In this document: piece after piece, positions 24,703 to 33,427 of the stretch | Layout: every line of letters begins with the position of its first letter | Numbering within the stretch: the first letter of the stretch is position 1 | Assembly (NCBI GenBank): GCA_024276655.1 | Contig: JAJRWU010000264.1 | Location: 1 to 34,102, forward strand | Length of the DNA: 34,102 nucleotides | DNA from: Planctomycetota bacterium | Lineage (GTDB): Bacteria; Planctomycetota; Planctomycetia; Pirellulales; Pirellulaceae | Reading direction: 5' to 3' | The notes under the pieces: generated by a model | What the model was told of the DNA's origin: nothing | The model's database searches: none | The model's input: only the letters and a program-made list of their open reading frames with translations | Made by a program: the position numbers and the translations under genes

Positions 24703-24770
24703 ATTCAGAAGCCTGCGTTTTGAAAATGCCAGGCATTTAATTCGGCAAGTTCATTCCGGACGATTCCCTA
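24703..24770 (-). repeat. Degenerate family-A element, copy 5
   Basis: A partial copy in reverse orientation. The end cattccggacgattccct and the hairpin half gttttgaaaatgcc remain, but the other terminal repeat is lost and the stem has mismatches. It overlaps the stop of the lactonase gene. Confidence 0.6.
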
Positions 24771-25916
24771 CTCTCGAATCATGATGCACGAGGGGCTGGG
24801 CAGCGCGGTCGGCTGGCCCAGCGCGGAAAGGCCGCCCGTTTTCGCATCAATGCGAAACACCACCACCTCATTGCTGGGCAGATTGGCGCAAAGCAGCAGT
24901 TCCCCGCCGGAGGTGATCGCCAAATTCTGCGGCCCCTTGCCCAAGCTGGGTTCAATGGCCAAGAGCGTTAGTCGGCCGTCGTTGCCGATGCGGTAAGCGG
25001 CGATGCTGTCGTGTCCGCGATTCGTCCCGTATAAAAACCGACCGTCGGGCGTGATTTTTACGTCGGCACAGTGGCTCACGCCGGAAAAATCATCGGGCAA
25101 TGTCGAAATGCTTTGCCGTTCCAGCAGAATGCCCGAATCGGTTTGGTAGTCGAACAGCGTGACTGAGTTGGCCAGTTCGTTGATCACATAAACGTATCGG
25201 CCGTTGGGATGAAACGTCAAATGGCGGGGCCCGGCGCCGGGCGCTGTTCGCACAAACGGTTGCTCGTTTGCCGTGAGTTGGGCGGTGGCCTGGTCGAGAC
25301 GATAACCCAGCACTTTATCGATCCCCAAATCGGCGCTGAAGACAAAACGGTTGTCAGGGCTGACAACAATACAATGCGCGTGCGGACCTTCCTGCCGCTG
25401 GGGATTCACGCTCGAACCTTCATGCTGAATAAACGAAACAGCCGGGCCCAAGGAGCCGTCGTCTTGCACGGGCAACGCCGCCACGCTGCCTGTTAAGTAG
25501 TTGGCCGCCAGCACCGACTTGCCCGTGGCGTCAACATCCAAATAACAGGACGCGGCGCCCAGGGCCGATTGCCGATTCAGCAATTTGAGTTTTCCGCTCT
25601 GGCCGACGATATCATAGGCCGAAACGAATTCATTCTCCTTGCCGCCAAATTTCCCCGGAGCATGGATCGCATAAAGATGTTCACCGTCTGGCGAGAGCGC
25701 CATGAAAAACGGGTTCTCCATGTCGGAGGTTCGCTGCAAAGGCCGCAACACGCCCGATGCAAGCTCCAGCCGATAGGCATGAATCGCTCCGTTTTCACCA
25801 GCGGCGAAAGCGGAAATAAAAACCAGCGGGTCCGCCGCGTGCAACGGTTGAGAAATATTGCCGAGCATTGAACAGGCAACCACCATAAATAAACAACGAG
25901 CAAAGGTTCTAAACAT
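24768..25916 (-). CDS. Secreted lactonase-family seven-bladed beta-propeller
   Basis: A 382-residue protein with a signal peptide (CLFMVVACSMLG...HAAD). Repeated blade motifs such as ALSPDGEHLYAIH, VSPDNRFVFSADLGID, FHPNGRYVYVINEL and ITPDGRFLYGTNRG match the YbhE/Pgl lactonase family. The cytosolic version hydrolyses 6-phosphogluconolactone; a signal peptide makes that role unlikely here, and another lactone substrate or a non-enzymatic role is more probable. GGAGAG lies just before the start. The family-A remnant at 25955 lies upstream and another overlaps the stop. Confidence 0.88.
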   Translation of the reverse strand: MFRTFARCLFMVVACSMLGNISQPLHAADPLVFISAFAAGENGAIHAYRLELASGVLRPLQRTSDMENPFFMALSPDGEHLYAIHAPGKFGGKENEFVSAYDIVGQSGKLKLLNRQSALGAASCYLDVDATGKSVLAANYLTGSVAALPVQDDGSLGPAVSFIQHEGSSVNPQRQEGPHAHCIVVSPDNRFVFSADLGIDKVLGYRLDQATAQLTANEQPFVRTAPGAGPRHLTFHPNGRYVYVINELANSVTLFDYQTDSGILLERQSISTLPDDFSGVSHCADVKITPDGRFLYGTNRGHDSIAAYRIGNDGRLTLLAIEPSLGKGPQNLAITSGGELLLCANLPSNEVVVFRIDAKTGGLSALGQPTALPSPSCIMIRE

Positions 25917-25954
25917 GGCTCACTCTCCAGCGGGATATCAGCACGAATGCATCG

Positions 25955-26029
25955 CCTAAAAGCCCGGCGTTTTGAAAATGTCGGGATTTTCTAAACTACA
26001 ACCAGTAACTTATTTCAGGACGAGCCCAA
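25955..26029 (+). repeat. Degenerate family-A element, copy 6
   Basis: A partial copy in forward orientation. It keeps taaaagcccggcgttttg, a mismatched stem partner and the right end taacttatttcaggacgagc; the left terminal repeat is missing. It lies between the DUF1501 stop and the lactonase start, opposite in orientation to the local transcription. Confidence 0.65.
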
Positions 26030-26046
26030 AGGCAATCGAAAACCGA

Positions 26047-27477
26047 TCAGGCGATGAGGTCGTGGATCACGTTTCCGGCGAGGTCGGTCAGACGATAGTC
26101 GCGCCCGGCGTAGCGGTAGGTGAGGCGTTTGTGGTCGAACCCCAACAGGTGCATGATCGTGGCGTGCAGGTCATGCACATGCACCGGGTTTTCGATGGCC
26201 TTGAATCCAAATTCGTCAGTGGCGCCGTAGGTTTGCCCGCCGCGCACGCCGCCGCCGGCCATCCAGACGCTGAACCCCCAATGGTTATGATCTCGCCCGT
26301 TGACCTTTCCCTGGTTGGCGCCGGCCTGCGGTAGTTCGACCGTTGGCGTGCGGCCAAATTCACCGCCCCAAAGCACGAGGGTGTCTTCGAGCAGGCCCAT
26401 TCTTTTCAGGTCGGTGAGCAAGGCGCCGATGGCGCGGTCGCATTGCCCGGCGAGGCGAGTGTGGTTTTCCTTGATATCGTCGTGGGCGTCCCAGGGTTGG
26501 CCGGCGCCGTGCCAAACCTGCACGAACCGCACGCCGCGCTCGACCAGCCGGCGGGCGATCAGAATCTGGCGGGCTTGCACGCCGGGTCCATAGGCGTCGA
26601 GCACATGTTGCGGCTCCCGGCTGACATCGAACGCTTCAGCCGCCTCGCGCTGCATGCGATACGCCAATTCAAACGATTGGATGCGTGCATCGAGCGAGGC
26701 GTCTTTCCCGCGTTGCTGGCGGTGGATGTCGTTCAAGTGGGCGAGGGCGTCGAGCTGGCGGCGTTGGTCGGCGCGGGTCAACGCCGGATTACGAATGTTC
26801 GAAATCAGCTTTTCGATATCTTTGTGCTGCGTGTTGATGTAGGCGCCCTGGTAGACGCCCGGCAGGAAAGCGGCCTGCCAGTTTTGCGTTTCCGTGATCG
26901 GATACCCACCGGGACACATGGCCACGAAGCCGGGCAGGTTTTGGTTTTCGGTGCCCAGGCCGTAGGTTGTCCAGGAGCCGAGGCTGGGCCGCACCAAACG
27001 CGACTCCCCGCAATTCATCAGCAACAACGAAGGCTCATGGTTGGGCACATCGGCGTGCATCGAGCGGATCACGGCGATGTCGTCGACATGCTTTGCGGTG
27101 TGCGAAACAATCTCACTGACTTCCGTACCGCATTCACCGTATTTTTTGAACTTGAAAGGCGAGCCGAACGCGGCGCCCGTTTTTCGCTCTGTTTTTAGAT
27201 TGACCGAGGGGAGTTCCCGCCCGGCGTATTTTTGCAGCATCGGCTTGGGGTCGAACGTGTCGACATGCGAAGGCCCGCCGTTCATGAACAGGTGAATGAT
27301 CCGTTTGGCCTTCGGGGCGAAATGCGGCGGCTTGGGCGCCAAGGGATTTCGCGCCGCGGCTTCGGCGGAATTCGGCGCCGCGAGCATCGAGGAAAGCCCC
27401 AACATGCCCATGCCCATGCCGCTGCGTTTGAGCAGATCGCGACGCGTCATCGACGATAATTGATTCATTTCAGACAT
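26047..27477 (-). CDS. DUF1501 protein, Tat-exported
   Basis: A 476-residue member of the sulfatase-related DUF1501 family, abundant in planctomycetes. ATG 27477 is chosen because GAGAGG lies 7 nt upstream; the frame also opens at 27492. The N-terminus has a twin-arginine signal (TRRDLLKRSGMGMGMLG). Characteristic segments are HLFMNGGPSHVDTFDPKP, NHEPS, VWHGAGQPWDAHDDIKENH, LWGGEFGRTP and GRDHNHWGFSVWMAGGG. The function is unproven; the metal-binding pattern suggests a phosphatase/sulfatase-like hydrolase. It normally pairs with a DUF1549/DUF1553 protein, as here, but the two genes are separated by 381 bp rich in inverted repeats. Confidence 0.93.
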   Translation of the reverse strand: MSEMNQLSSMTRRDLLKRSGMGMGMLGLSSMLAAPNSAEAAARNPLAPKPPHFAPKAKRIIHLFMNGGPSHVDTFDPKPMLQKYAGRELPSVNLKTERKTGAAFGSPFKFKKYGECGTEVSEIVSHTAKHVDDIAVIRSMHADVPNHEPSLLLMNCGESRLVRPSLGSWTTYGLGTENQNLPGFVAMCPGGYPITETQNWQAAFLPGVYQGAYINTQHKDIEKLISNIRNPALTRADQRRQLDALAHLNDIHRQQRGKDASLDARIQSFELAYRMQREAAEAFDVSREPQHVLDAYGPGVQARQILIARRLVERGVRFVQVWHGAGQPWDAHDDIKENHTRLAGQCDRAIGALLTDLKRMGLLEDTLVLWGGEFGRTPTVELPQAGANQGKVNGRDHNHWGFSVWMAGGGVRGGQTYGATDEFGFKAIENPVHVHDLHATIMHLLGFDHKRLTYRYAGRDYRLTDLAGNVIHDLIA

Positions 27478-27513
27478 GGCAATACCTCTCACTTGAACGA
27501 ATCATGCAATGAA

Positions 27514-27613
27514 TTTGCCACAGAGGACACAGAGCACTCAGAGTGTGATGTATCGGGGGTCGCCTATCGTTCTTAACTCTTTTCTCAGTGGCCTCTGTGT
27601 TCTCTGTGGCAAA
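27514..27613. repeat. CACAGAG-type inverted repeat
   Basis: Arms tttgccacagaggacacagag (27514-27534) and ctctgtgttctctgtggcaa a (27593-27613) pair over 21 bp with one mismatch. The element is 100 bp with a non-coding interior, like a small non-autonomous mobile or hairpin element. It lies between the DUF1501 and DUF1553 genes. Confidence 0.8.
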
Positions 27614-27672
27614 AACTATTTGGGGGACGCGTTGTGTATTTGCGTGTAAACAACGGCCTTGGAAGGCCATCA

Positions 27673-27822
27673 TATACCGCACGCGGCTGAAAATGTCGCT
27701 TTTTTCGTTTAACGGCAAGCCGAAGGCGGCTGTGTTTTGAGCCCACACGTTCGGGCAGAACAGAAAACGCAGTCGCCTTCGGCTTGCCGTTAAACGAGCC
27801 ATCGCCAGCCGCGTGAAGTATA
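27673..27822. repeat. Nested 150-bp inverted repeat (family C)
   Basis: Outer arms tataccgcacgcggctg (27673-27689) and cagccgcgtgaagtata (27806-27822) pair with two mismatches. Inner arms of 23 bp, beginning cgtttaacggcaagccg (27706-27728), pair perfectly with 27774-27796. An outer-arm relative, tatactccacgcggttg, occurs at 21163-21179. No coding sequence inside. Confidence 0.82.
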
Positions 27823-27858
27823 CAAATAAAATCAGACATTAAATTCTCGCTCGTCCGA

Positions 27859-30693
27859 CTAATCAACAAACATGAATTCATTCGACATCAACAACAGTTG
27901 GGCGAGTTGCTCCCAACGTTCGGGAGACGCAGTGTTGTTGGCGGCGTCGCTGGCTTCGGAAACGCCGAGCAAGTCTTGAAGCACCTTTATTTCCTGCTCT
28001 TGAGGCTCTCTGGCCAACACGCGGCGAAACAAGGCCGTAATACGTTGGGATGCGTTCTGAATGTTCCGCGTCGAGGCTGCCAGGGCCGTCGCTCGGTCGC
28101 GGACGAATTTTGAATTCATCAAAAACAACGCCTGCTGCGGCACCGTGGTTTCAGGACGCCGAGGCGAACTTTGATCGGGGCTGGCGAAATCGAAGGCCCG
28201 AAACAGATTGGGCAGATCTTGCCGGTCCACCTCACCGTAAACCGTGCGCCGCCGACTGAAGCCCGGCGCGACGATCTTTTCAGGACGGCCGGCCATTTTT
28301 TGGTCGAGTTCGCCAGAGGCGGCCAAAAGCGAATCTCGCAACGCTTCAAATTCCAACCGACGGCGGCCTTTCCGCCAATAGAACCGATTCTCAGGATCTT
28401 GCCGACGGTTCTCCGCCTGATCGGCGCTCGCTTGCTGGTACGTGGCCGAGAGCATGATCTGACGATGCAGTCGTTTTATCGACCAGCCATTTTCCAGCAG
28501 CGTGGCGGCCAGATAATTCAAGAGATCTAACTGTTCGGGCGGCGGCGCGAGAATGCCGAAATCGCTGGGGGTGGCGACCAACGGCTGGTCGAAATGATGC
28601 ATCCAAATGCGATTCGCCAGCACCCTCGCGGTGAGCGGATTATCGGCTGCTGTGATCGCGGCGGCGAGTTCGAGGCGTCCGCTGCCGTTTTGAAACGGCT
28701 GGCGCTTTTCTCCCGCCAACAAGTAAAGGAATTGGCGAGGAACGGCGTCGCCGGGCCGCGCATGGTTGCCACGAATGAAGACATGCTGGGCGACGGGCGT
28801 TGGGCGGTCGGCGATGACCATTGCCCGAGGAGGCGCCGAGGGGGAGTCGACGACGTGTTTGTCGATGGCGCGTTGGAGTTTGCCGTGCTGTTGCCGGTGG
28901 TCGCGGGAAAAATAGCCTGGCATGTCGGCCAAGGTTATTTCCGTCGGACCGCCTGGAGCGACCAGCACTTCGGCCAGTTGACGCCACTCTTGCGGCAGTT
29001 GTTCGAGCGAATTCGGAGCGGCGCCGTGCTCTTTCCACTTGGCGTAGGCTTGCTCGAACAGCGCGCCGTATCGGCGGGCGACATCAATCGGCGATTCCAA
29101 CGGCCGCTCCAGCAGCGCCGCGCGCACCAGCGGGTTCACGTTTTTCCACTTTTCGGCGGCGGGGTCGGCGAGCGCGGCCAGTGTTTTTGCGGCTGCGGCG
29201 GAAAAATTCTCGGGAGGCAATTGGAAGAGCGCCACCCAAGGTCCGAACAAGGGGTGATCGGGTTGGGCGTTTTTGGTCAGATATTTTCGCCAACGCTGCA
29301 CCATGCGCGGTTTGGAAGCCTCCCGCTTCAAGCGAATAAAGGGCAACTTCGCGATCTGCGCTTCGGAGATTTTTTTCGCCGTGGCCCTCACCAAGTAATC
29401 GGCCGCGTTGGCGCGGAACGATTCAGTGTATTCCTTGAGTATTTGGGCGACGTACGCATCGCGCGCCGCCTGGCGTTTTTCGAGTTCGGCCTTGAACGCG
29501 GCGTAGCCCGGCGTTTGGGTCGGATCGCCTAGAATGGGCAGTTCCGCCGGCTCAACCGTGCTGGCGAAAACCCCATAAAGCGAGTAGTAGTCTTTAGTGG
29601 GGATGGCGTCGTATTTATGATCATGGCAGCGCGCACAGCCGACCGTGAGCCCCAACAGGCCGCGCGTGACCACATCGATTTTGTCGTCAATATCGTCTTG
29701 GGCGTTGTTGAAACGCCGGCCCGTGGTGAGGAAACCCATGGCCGCCAGGGGCTGGTTGTCGGCGCTGAGGTCCAACTGGTCGGCCGCCAACTGTTCGGTC
29801 ACGAACCGATCGTAGGGCGTGTCGTTATTAAACGCCTGGATCACATAATCGCGGTAGGTGTAGGCGTACGGGAAACGTCGTTCGCGGGCGAAGGCGTAAC
29901 CTTTGGTGTCGGCGTAGCGAGCGACGTCCAACCAATGCCGCCCCCAGCGCTCGCCGTATCGCGGCGAAGCCAGCAGGCTATCAATCAGGCGTTGGTAGGC
30001 GTCGGGCGAGTTGTCGTTTTCAAAGGCGCGGACCTGTTCCCAAGTGGGAGGCAAGCCGAGTAGATCGAAGGTGGCGCGTCGGATCAAGGTTCTTCGGTCG
30101 GCTGGCGGTGACGCCGTTAGCCCCTTGCTTGCCAAACCGGCTGCAATAAAGGAATCGACCGGCGTTTGCGGTTTGTATTTCAAATGCGCTTGCGGCGGAG
30201 ACGGGCGGTGAATCGGCTGGAACGCCCAATGCTCGCCGAGCGCCGTGGCCGCCTTTTCTTTCATCGTGATCGGCGCAAGCAGCGCCGGGTCGACCTTGGT
30301 CCAGGGCAAACCCAGTCGCACCCATTTCTCCAACAACGCGATTTCCGCCGGCTGGAGCGGTTCGTCGGGAGGCATTTCGTAATCTCCCTCGCTGCGCAAG
30401 GCCGCTATCAAAATACTCTCCGCGGGCCGGCCGGAAACCGCCGCCGGTTCGCCGCTTTCGCCGCCCTTGAGCACGGCTTCACGGAAGTCGAGCCGCAGGC
30501 CGCTTTTTTGCTGTTCGCGTCCATGACATTCCCAGCAATGCTTGGCCAGCAGAGGACGAATGCTCTGCTCGAAAAACTGGAGGTGCTCTGGAGAAAATTT
30601 GGGGCTTTCGGCCGCTTCGTCAGCCAAGGCGAAATCTGGCGTCAGGCAAAGCAGGCAACACGCCAAGAGGATCGACCATGAGCGGGAAGACAT
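27859..30693 (-). CDS. PSCyt1/DUF1549/DUF1553 cytochrome-domain protein
   Basis: A 944-residue exported protein with a signal peptide (LLACCLLCLTPDFALA). The PSCyt1 c-type haem motif CWECH is at 53-57, inside LAKHCWECHGRE. DUF1549 covers about 170-380 and contains a second CARCH motif at 353-357 (VGCARCHDHKYDAIP). DUF1553 covers about 650-915, with LTARVLANRIWMHHF and ATPSDFG. This architecture is typical of planctomycetes and is thought to act in the periplasm with DUF1501 partners, possibly in polymer degradation; no activity is proven. A 6-bp inverted repeat (CGTCAT-N6-ATGACG, 30743-30760) lies in the 146-bp gap upstream. No strong ribosome binding site was seen beyond GGAG-like sequence. 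Confidence 0.95.
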   Translation of the reverse strand: MSSRSWSILLACCLLCLTPDFALADEAAESPKFSPEHLQFFEQSIRPLLAKHCWECHGREQQKSGLRLDFREAVLKGGESGEPAAVSGRPAESILIAALRSEGDYEMPPDEPLQPAEIALLEKWVRLGLPWTKVDPALLAPITMKEKAATALGEHWAFQPIHRPSPPQAHLKYKPQTPVDSFIAAGLASKGLTASPPADRRTLIRRATFDLLGLPPTWEQVRAFENDNSPDAYQRLIDSLLASPRYGERWGRHWLDVARYADTKGYAFARERRFPYAYTYRDYVIQAFNNDTPYDRFVTEQLAADQLDLSADNQPLAAMGFLTTGRRFNNAQDDIDDKIDVVTRGLLGLTVGCARCHDHKYDAIPTKDYYSLYGVFASTVEPAELPILGDPTQTPGYAAFKAELEKRQAARDAYVAQILKEYTESFRANAADYLVRATAKKISEAQIAKLPFIRLKREASKPRMVQRWRKYLTKNAQPDHPLFGPWVALFQLPPENFSAAAAKTLAALADPAAEKWKNVNPLVRAALLERPLESPIDVARRYGALFEQAYAKWKEHGAAPNSLEQLPQEWRQLAEVLVAPGGPTEITLADMPGYFSRDHRQQHGKLQRAIDKHVVDSPSAPPRAMVIADRPTPVAQHVFIRGNHARPGDAVPRQFLYLLAGEKRQPFQNGSGRLELAAAITAADNPLTARVLANRIWMHHFDQPLVATPSDFGILAPPPEQLDLLNYLAATLLENGWSIKRLHRQIMLSATYQQASADQAENRRQDPENRFYWRKGRRRLEFEALRDSLLAASGELDQKMAGRPEKIVAPGFSRRRTVYGEVDRQDLPNLFRAFDFASPDQSSPRRPETTVPQQALFLMNSKFVRDRATALAASTRNIQNASQRITALFRRVLAREPQEQEIKVLQDLLGVSEASDAANNTASPERWEQLAQLLLMSNEFMFVD

Positions 30694-30742
30694 ATGCGCA
30701 CGCGAGGCTGAAGGAGTGGGTGGGACGGCGATTTCAGCAGCC

Positions 30743-30760
30743 CGTCATTTTTTCATGACG
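30743..30760. other. Perfect 6-bp inverted repeat upstream of the DUF1549/1553 gene
   Basis: CGTCAT-TTTTTC-ATGACG. It lies 50 bp before the DUF1549/1553 start and 80 bp after the ELWxxDGT gene stop. It could be a weak terminator or an operator; nothing decides between them. Confidence 0.35.
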
Positions 30761-30839
30761 AACTTCGCCGCGACTATTTGGTAAGGCGGGAGTGTATGGC
30801 GGGTGGAGCGGCACCGAATACACGGCCCGTCTTCACTCT

Positions 30840-33146
30840 TTAGTAAACACCAGCGGAGTCGTTGAAGCAACCCGAAAAACAGGGCCCTTCGAGGGGGGCG
30901 AGGGGCTGGGTGGCTGATCTCCGCAGCTGATCGTCCGCTGTTATCCGGCGCGAGCGGTAGAGCGGCGTTGGCAACGTAACGCGCAATTGCATTGCTGGCG
31001 CTGGCGGCAAATCGGGAAGAGAAACCGCCAGCGTGTTTGCATTGATGGCTGGGGGCGATGCGGTGGATTGGTTTTCGAGCGGGTTGTGTTGAGAGTAGAG
31101 GGCGTCGGCGAAGAGGGCGTCCACTGCGGCGGTAAACTCCCCTTCGCCGTTGGCTTGGGCTCGGAGGACGGCAATAATTCCCAGGAGGTCGGAAATGTCG
31201 GCGACGCCGTTGGCGTCGACGTCTACAAACGGCGGCGTCGGCGGCTGCGTCGGTAGTGTGAAGGAAACGCCATTGTCGCGGAGGAAGCTAATCACAGCCA
31301 GTAAATCGTTGATATCAACGCCGCCGTTGTTGTTGACATCGGCCGGTAAAGCGTCGTTATTCCAAGGGTGGAGCACCGTTGTATCGAGAATTTGCAGGCT
31401 GGCGTCAACGCCGACGAAGCCGGCGGCGGCGGCGGAAATCGTGGCGGTTTGCGTTCCGTCGACGATCGCATCCTCCACGGCCGTGATCGGGAAGGTGACG
31501 CTGGCCGCGCCGGCGGGAATGATCACCTGCGCCGCAACGGTGGCTTCGCTGGTGTCATCACTAGCAAGGTTGACGGTTAAGGCCGCGCTGGTGTCCGCAC
31601 TATTACGAGTGACCGTGCCGGTGGCCACTCCGCCGCTTTCACTGATGGAGGCGGCGTTGATCGTGACGACCAGCGTCTCAGCGGCCTGGACGGCCCAAGG
31701 CTCTATACCTGTCACGCCATCGTCGGCGGTGAAAAAGATCGCACCTCCCACGGCAGTCATGGAGTGGCCAGACAAGCTGCTGCTGCCGCCGGGGTTGATA
31801 TCTTTGACCAACACCGTGCCGCTCGGCGTGCCATCGCTCTTCCAAAGCTCGCGGCCATTCGCGCCATCATCGGCGAGGAAAAAGACCTCGCCGCCCACAG
31901 CAGTCATGGAGCGAGGAAGCGAGCCGCTGCCGCCGGGGTTGATGTCTTTGACCAACACCGTGCCGCCGGGCGTGCCGTCGCTCTTCCAAAGCTCTCGACC
32001 ATTCGCGCCATCGTCGGCGCGGAAAAAGAGCTCGCCCTCCACAGCGGTCAAATAGCGGGGAAGCGAGCGGCCACTGGGGTTGATATCCTTGACCAGCACC
32101 GTGCCGCCGGCCGTGCCATCGCTCTTCCAAAGCTCAATGCTACTCGCGCCATCGTCGGCGCTGAAAAAGAGTGTGTTGCCCAAGACGGTCATGGAGCGGG
32201 GAAGCGAGCCGTTGCCGCCGGGGTTGATGTCTTTGACCAACACCGTGCCGCCGGGGGCGCCATCGCTCTTCCAAAGCTCTCGGCCATTGACGTCATCGAA
32301 GGCGCTGAAAAAGAGCGTGTCGCCCACGGCGCTCAAAGAGCCGGGAAATGAGCCGCTGCCGCCGGAATTGATATCTTTAACCAACACCGTGCCGCTCTCA
32401 GTACCATCACTCTTCCAAATCTCCTCGCCGTCGACGCCATCGTCGGCGGTGAAAAAGAGTGTACCGCCCACGGCGGTCAAAGCGGTGGGATTCGAGCTGC
32501 CTATGCCGGAATTGGTGTCTTTGACCAACACCGTGCCGCCGATTGTGCCATCGCTCTTCCAAAGCTCCTCGCCACTCGCGCCATCGTCGGCGGTGAAAAA
32601 GAGCGTGTCCCCCACGGCGGCGAAATTGCGGGGCATTGCGTTGCCGCCAGGATTGATGTTTTTGACCAACACCGTGCCGCCGATTGTGCCATCACTCTTC
32701 CAAAGCTCTTGGCCATTCGCGCCATCGTCGGCGCTGAAAAAGAGCGTGTCGCCCACAGCGGTTATAGAGCGAGGAAACGAGTTGCCGCCGGGGTTGATAT
32801 CCTTGACCAGCACCGTGCCGCCGGGCGCGCCATCGGTTTTCCAAAGCTCATCGCCATTGACGCCATCGTTGACGGTGAAAAAGAGCGTGCTTCCCACGGC
32901 AGTCAAATTGCGGGGGTTTGAGCTGCCGATGGGATTGATATCGGCCAAGAGGAAAGGCTCGCCCGCAGGCTCGCCTTCCGCTGCATCGGCCGGTATGGTG
33001 AGGCCAAAATCTCCGAAGCCGCTCAGGCAAAGCCGCTGTTCCAAACCTTCACCCGCCAACCGGGAGCTGCGGCGGCGTAATGCCTGCCTGTTTCTCGCCC
33101 GCCGATTTTTAGCTGGACGAGCCTTGCGTTTTGGCCAAACCACCAT
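30840..33146 (-). CDS. ELWxxDGT-repeat surface protein with Calx-beta-like and dockerin-like domains
   Basis: A 768-residue protein from ATG 33146, chosen because GGAG lies 7 nt upstream; the frame extends to TTG 33197 and ATG 33179. The N-terminus is very basic (RRARNRQALRRR) and then EGLEQRLCLSG, the planctomycete LExR-L-LS export/sorting signature. Eight full and one partial repeat of about 47 residues follow (ELWKSDGTxGGTVLVKDINPGG), each with an LFFxADDG strand, as in ELWxxDGT-repeat proteins. Next is a Calx-beta-like region (SESGGVATGTVTRNS) and two dockerin-like calcium loops (DVNNNGGVDINDLLAVI, DVDANGVADISDLLGII). It is probably an extracellular or surface protein. The ligand is unknown. 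Confidence 0.9.
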   Translation of the reverse strand: MVVWPKRKARPAKNRRARNRQALRRRSSRLAGEGLEQRLCLSGFGDFGLTIPADAAEGEPAGEPFLLADINPIGSSNPRNLTAVGSTLFFTVNDGVNGDELWKTDGAPGGTVLVKDINPGGNSFPRSITAVGDTLFFSADDGANGQELWKSDGTIGGTVLVKNINPGGNAMPRNFAAVGDTLFFTADDGASGEELWKSDGTIGGTVLVKDTNSGIGSSNPTALTAVGGTLFFTADDGVDGEEIWKSDGTESGTVLVKDINSGGSGSFPGSLSAVGDTLFFSAFDDVNGRELWKSDGAPGGTVLVKDINPGGNGSLPRSMTVLGNTLFFSADDGASSIELWKSDGTAGGTVLVKDINPSGRSLPRYLTAVEGELFFRADDGANGRELWKSDGTPGGTVLVKDINPGGSGSLPRSMTAVGGEVFFLADDGANGRELWKSDGTPSGTVLVKDINPGGSSSLSGHSMTAVGGAIFFTADDGVTGIEPWAVQAAETLVVTINAASISESGGVATGTVTRNSADTSAALTVNLASDDTSEATVAAQVIIPAGAASVTFPITAVEDAIVDGTQTATISAAAAGFVGVDASLQILDTTVLHPWNNDALPADVNNNGGVDINDLLAVISFLRDNGVSFTLPTQPPTPPFVDVDANGVADISDLLGIIAVLRAQANGEGEFTAAVDALFADALYSQHNPLENQSTASPPAINANTLAVSLPDLPPAPAMQLRVTLPTPLYRSRRITADDQLRRSATQPLAPLEGPCFSGCFNDSAGVY
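31690..32940 (-). repeat. Tandem ~144-bp repeats within the ELWxxDGT gene
   Basis: Nine units in a row, one at each ELWxxDGT motif. Plus-strand landmarks ttgaccaacaccgtgccgcc and ctcttccaaagctc recur about every 144 bp. The units are nearly identical in stretches, suggesting duplication or gene conversion. Coding throughout. Confidence 0.9.
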
Positions 33147-33221
33147 TTTCCCGCTCCAAATGCCAGTCAAAAACCCCATATACGGAAGCCTGCCCAATAT
33201 AACCCGCCGAGAGCCGCCGGT

Positions 33222-33249
33222 GTTACACTTCTCTCGGAATCTTTATCAA
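33222..33249 (-). promoter_or_regulatory. Candidate promoter of the ELWxxDGT gene
   Basis: On the minus strand, TTGATA (33249-33244), a 16-bp spacer, then TGTAAC (33227-33222). Moderate matches (5 of 6 and 4 of 6). The TTG 33197 start would be too close, which supports a downstream ATG. Confidence 0.3.
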
Positions 33250-33267
33250 AAATGTGTTTTCGTCTCG

Positions 33268-33301
33268 GACGCACCCTGAAGCGTACACTCCTACGGCGTT
33301 T
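33268..33301. repeat. Short family-D repeat, copy 3 (inverted)
   Basis: gacgcaccctgaagcgtaca then ctcctacggcgttt. Its reverse complement matches 23146-23180 at most positions. It lies in the gap between the ELWxxDGT gene and ptsI, where nothing else but a candidate promoter was seen. Confidence 0.5.
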
Positions 33302-33427
33302 GCCATTCCGCCCCGAAAACCGGAGAAATGCCTGAAACACGAGAAAACGTGGACGAGATGCCGCCAAACCGCTGCCAAGGCGGCCGGCGGATTTGTCAGC
33401 GGGCGAGCGCACTGGTACATTCGCGGC

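Noticed and set aside
31690-32940. Possible CRISPR array
   Set aside because: Units are about 144 bp and coding, with no unique spacers between short repeats.
32080-33279. 399-codon plus-strand ORF opposite the ELWxxDGT gene
   Set aside because: It is an antisense shadow of the tandem repeats; its repetitive sequence mirrors the real gene and it has no domain of its own.
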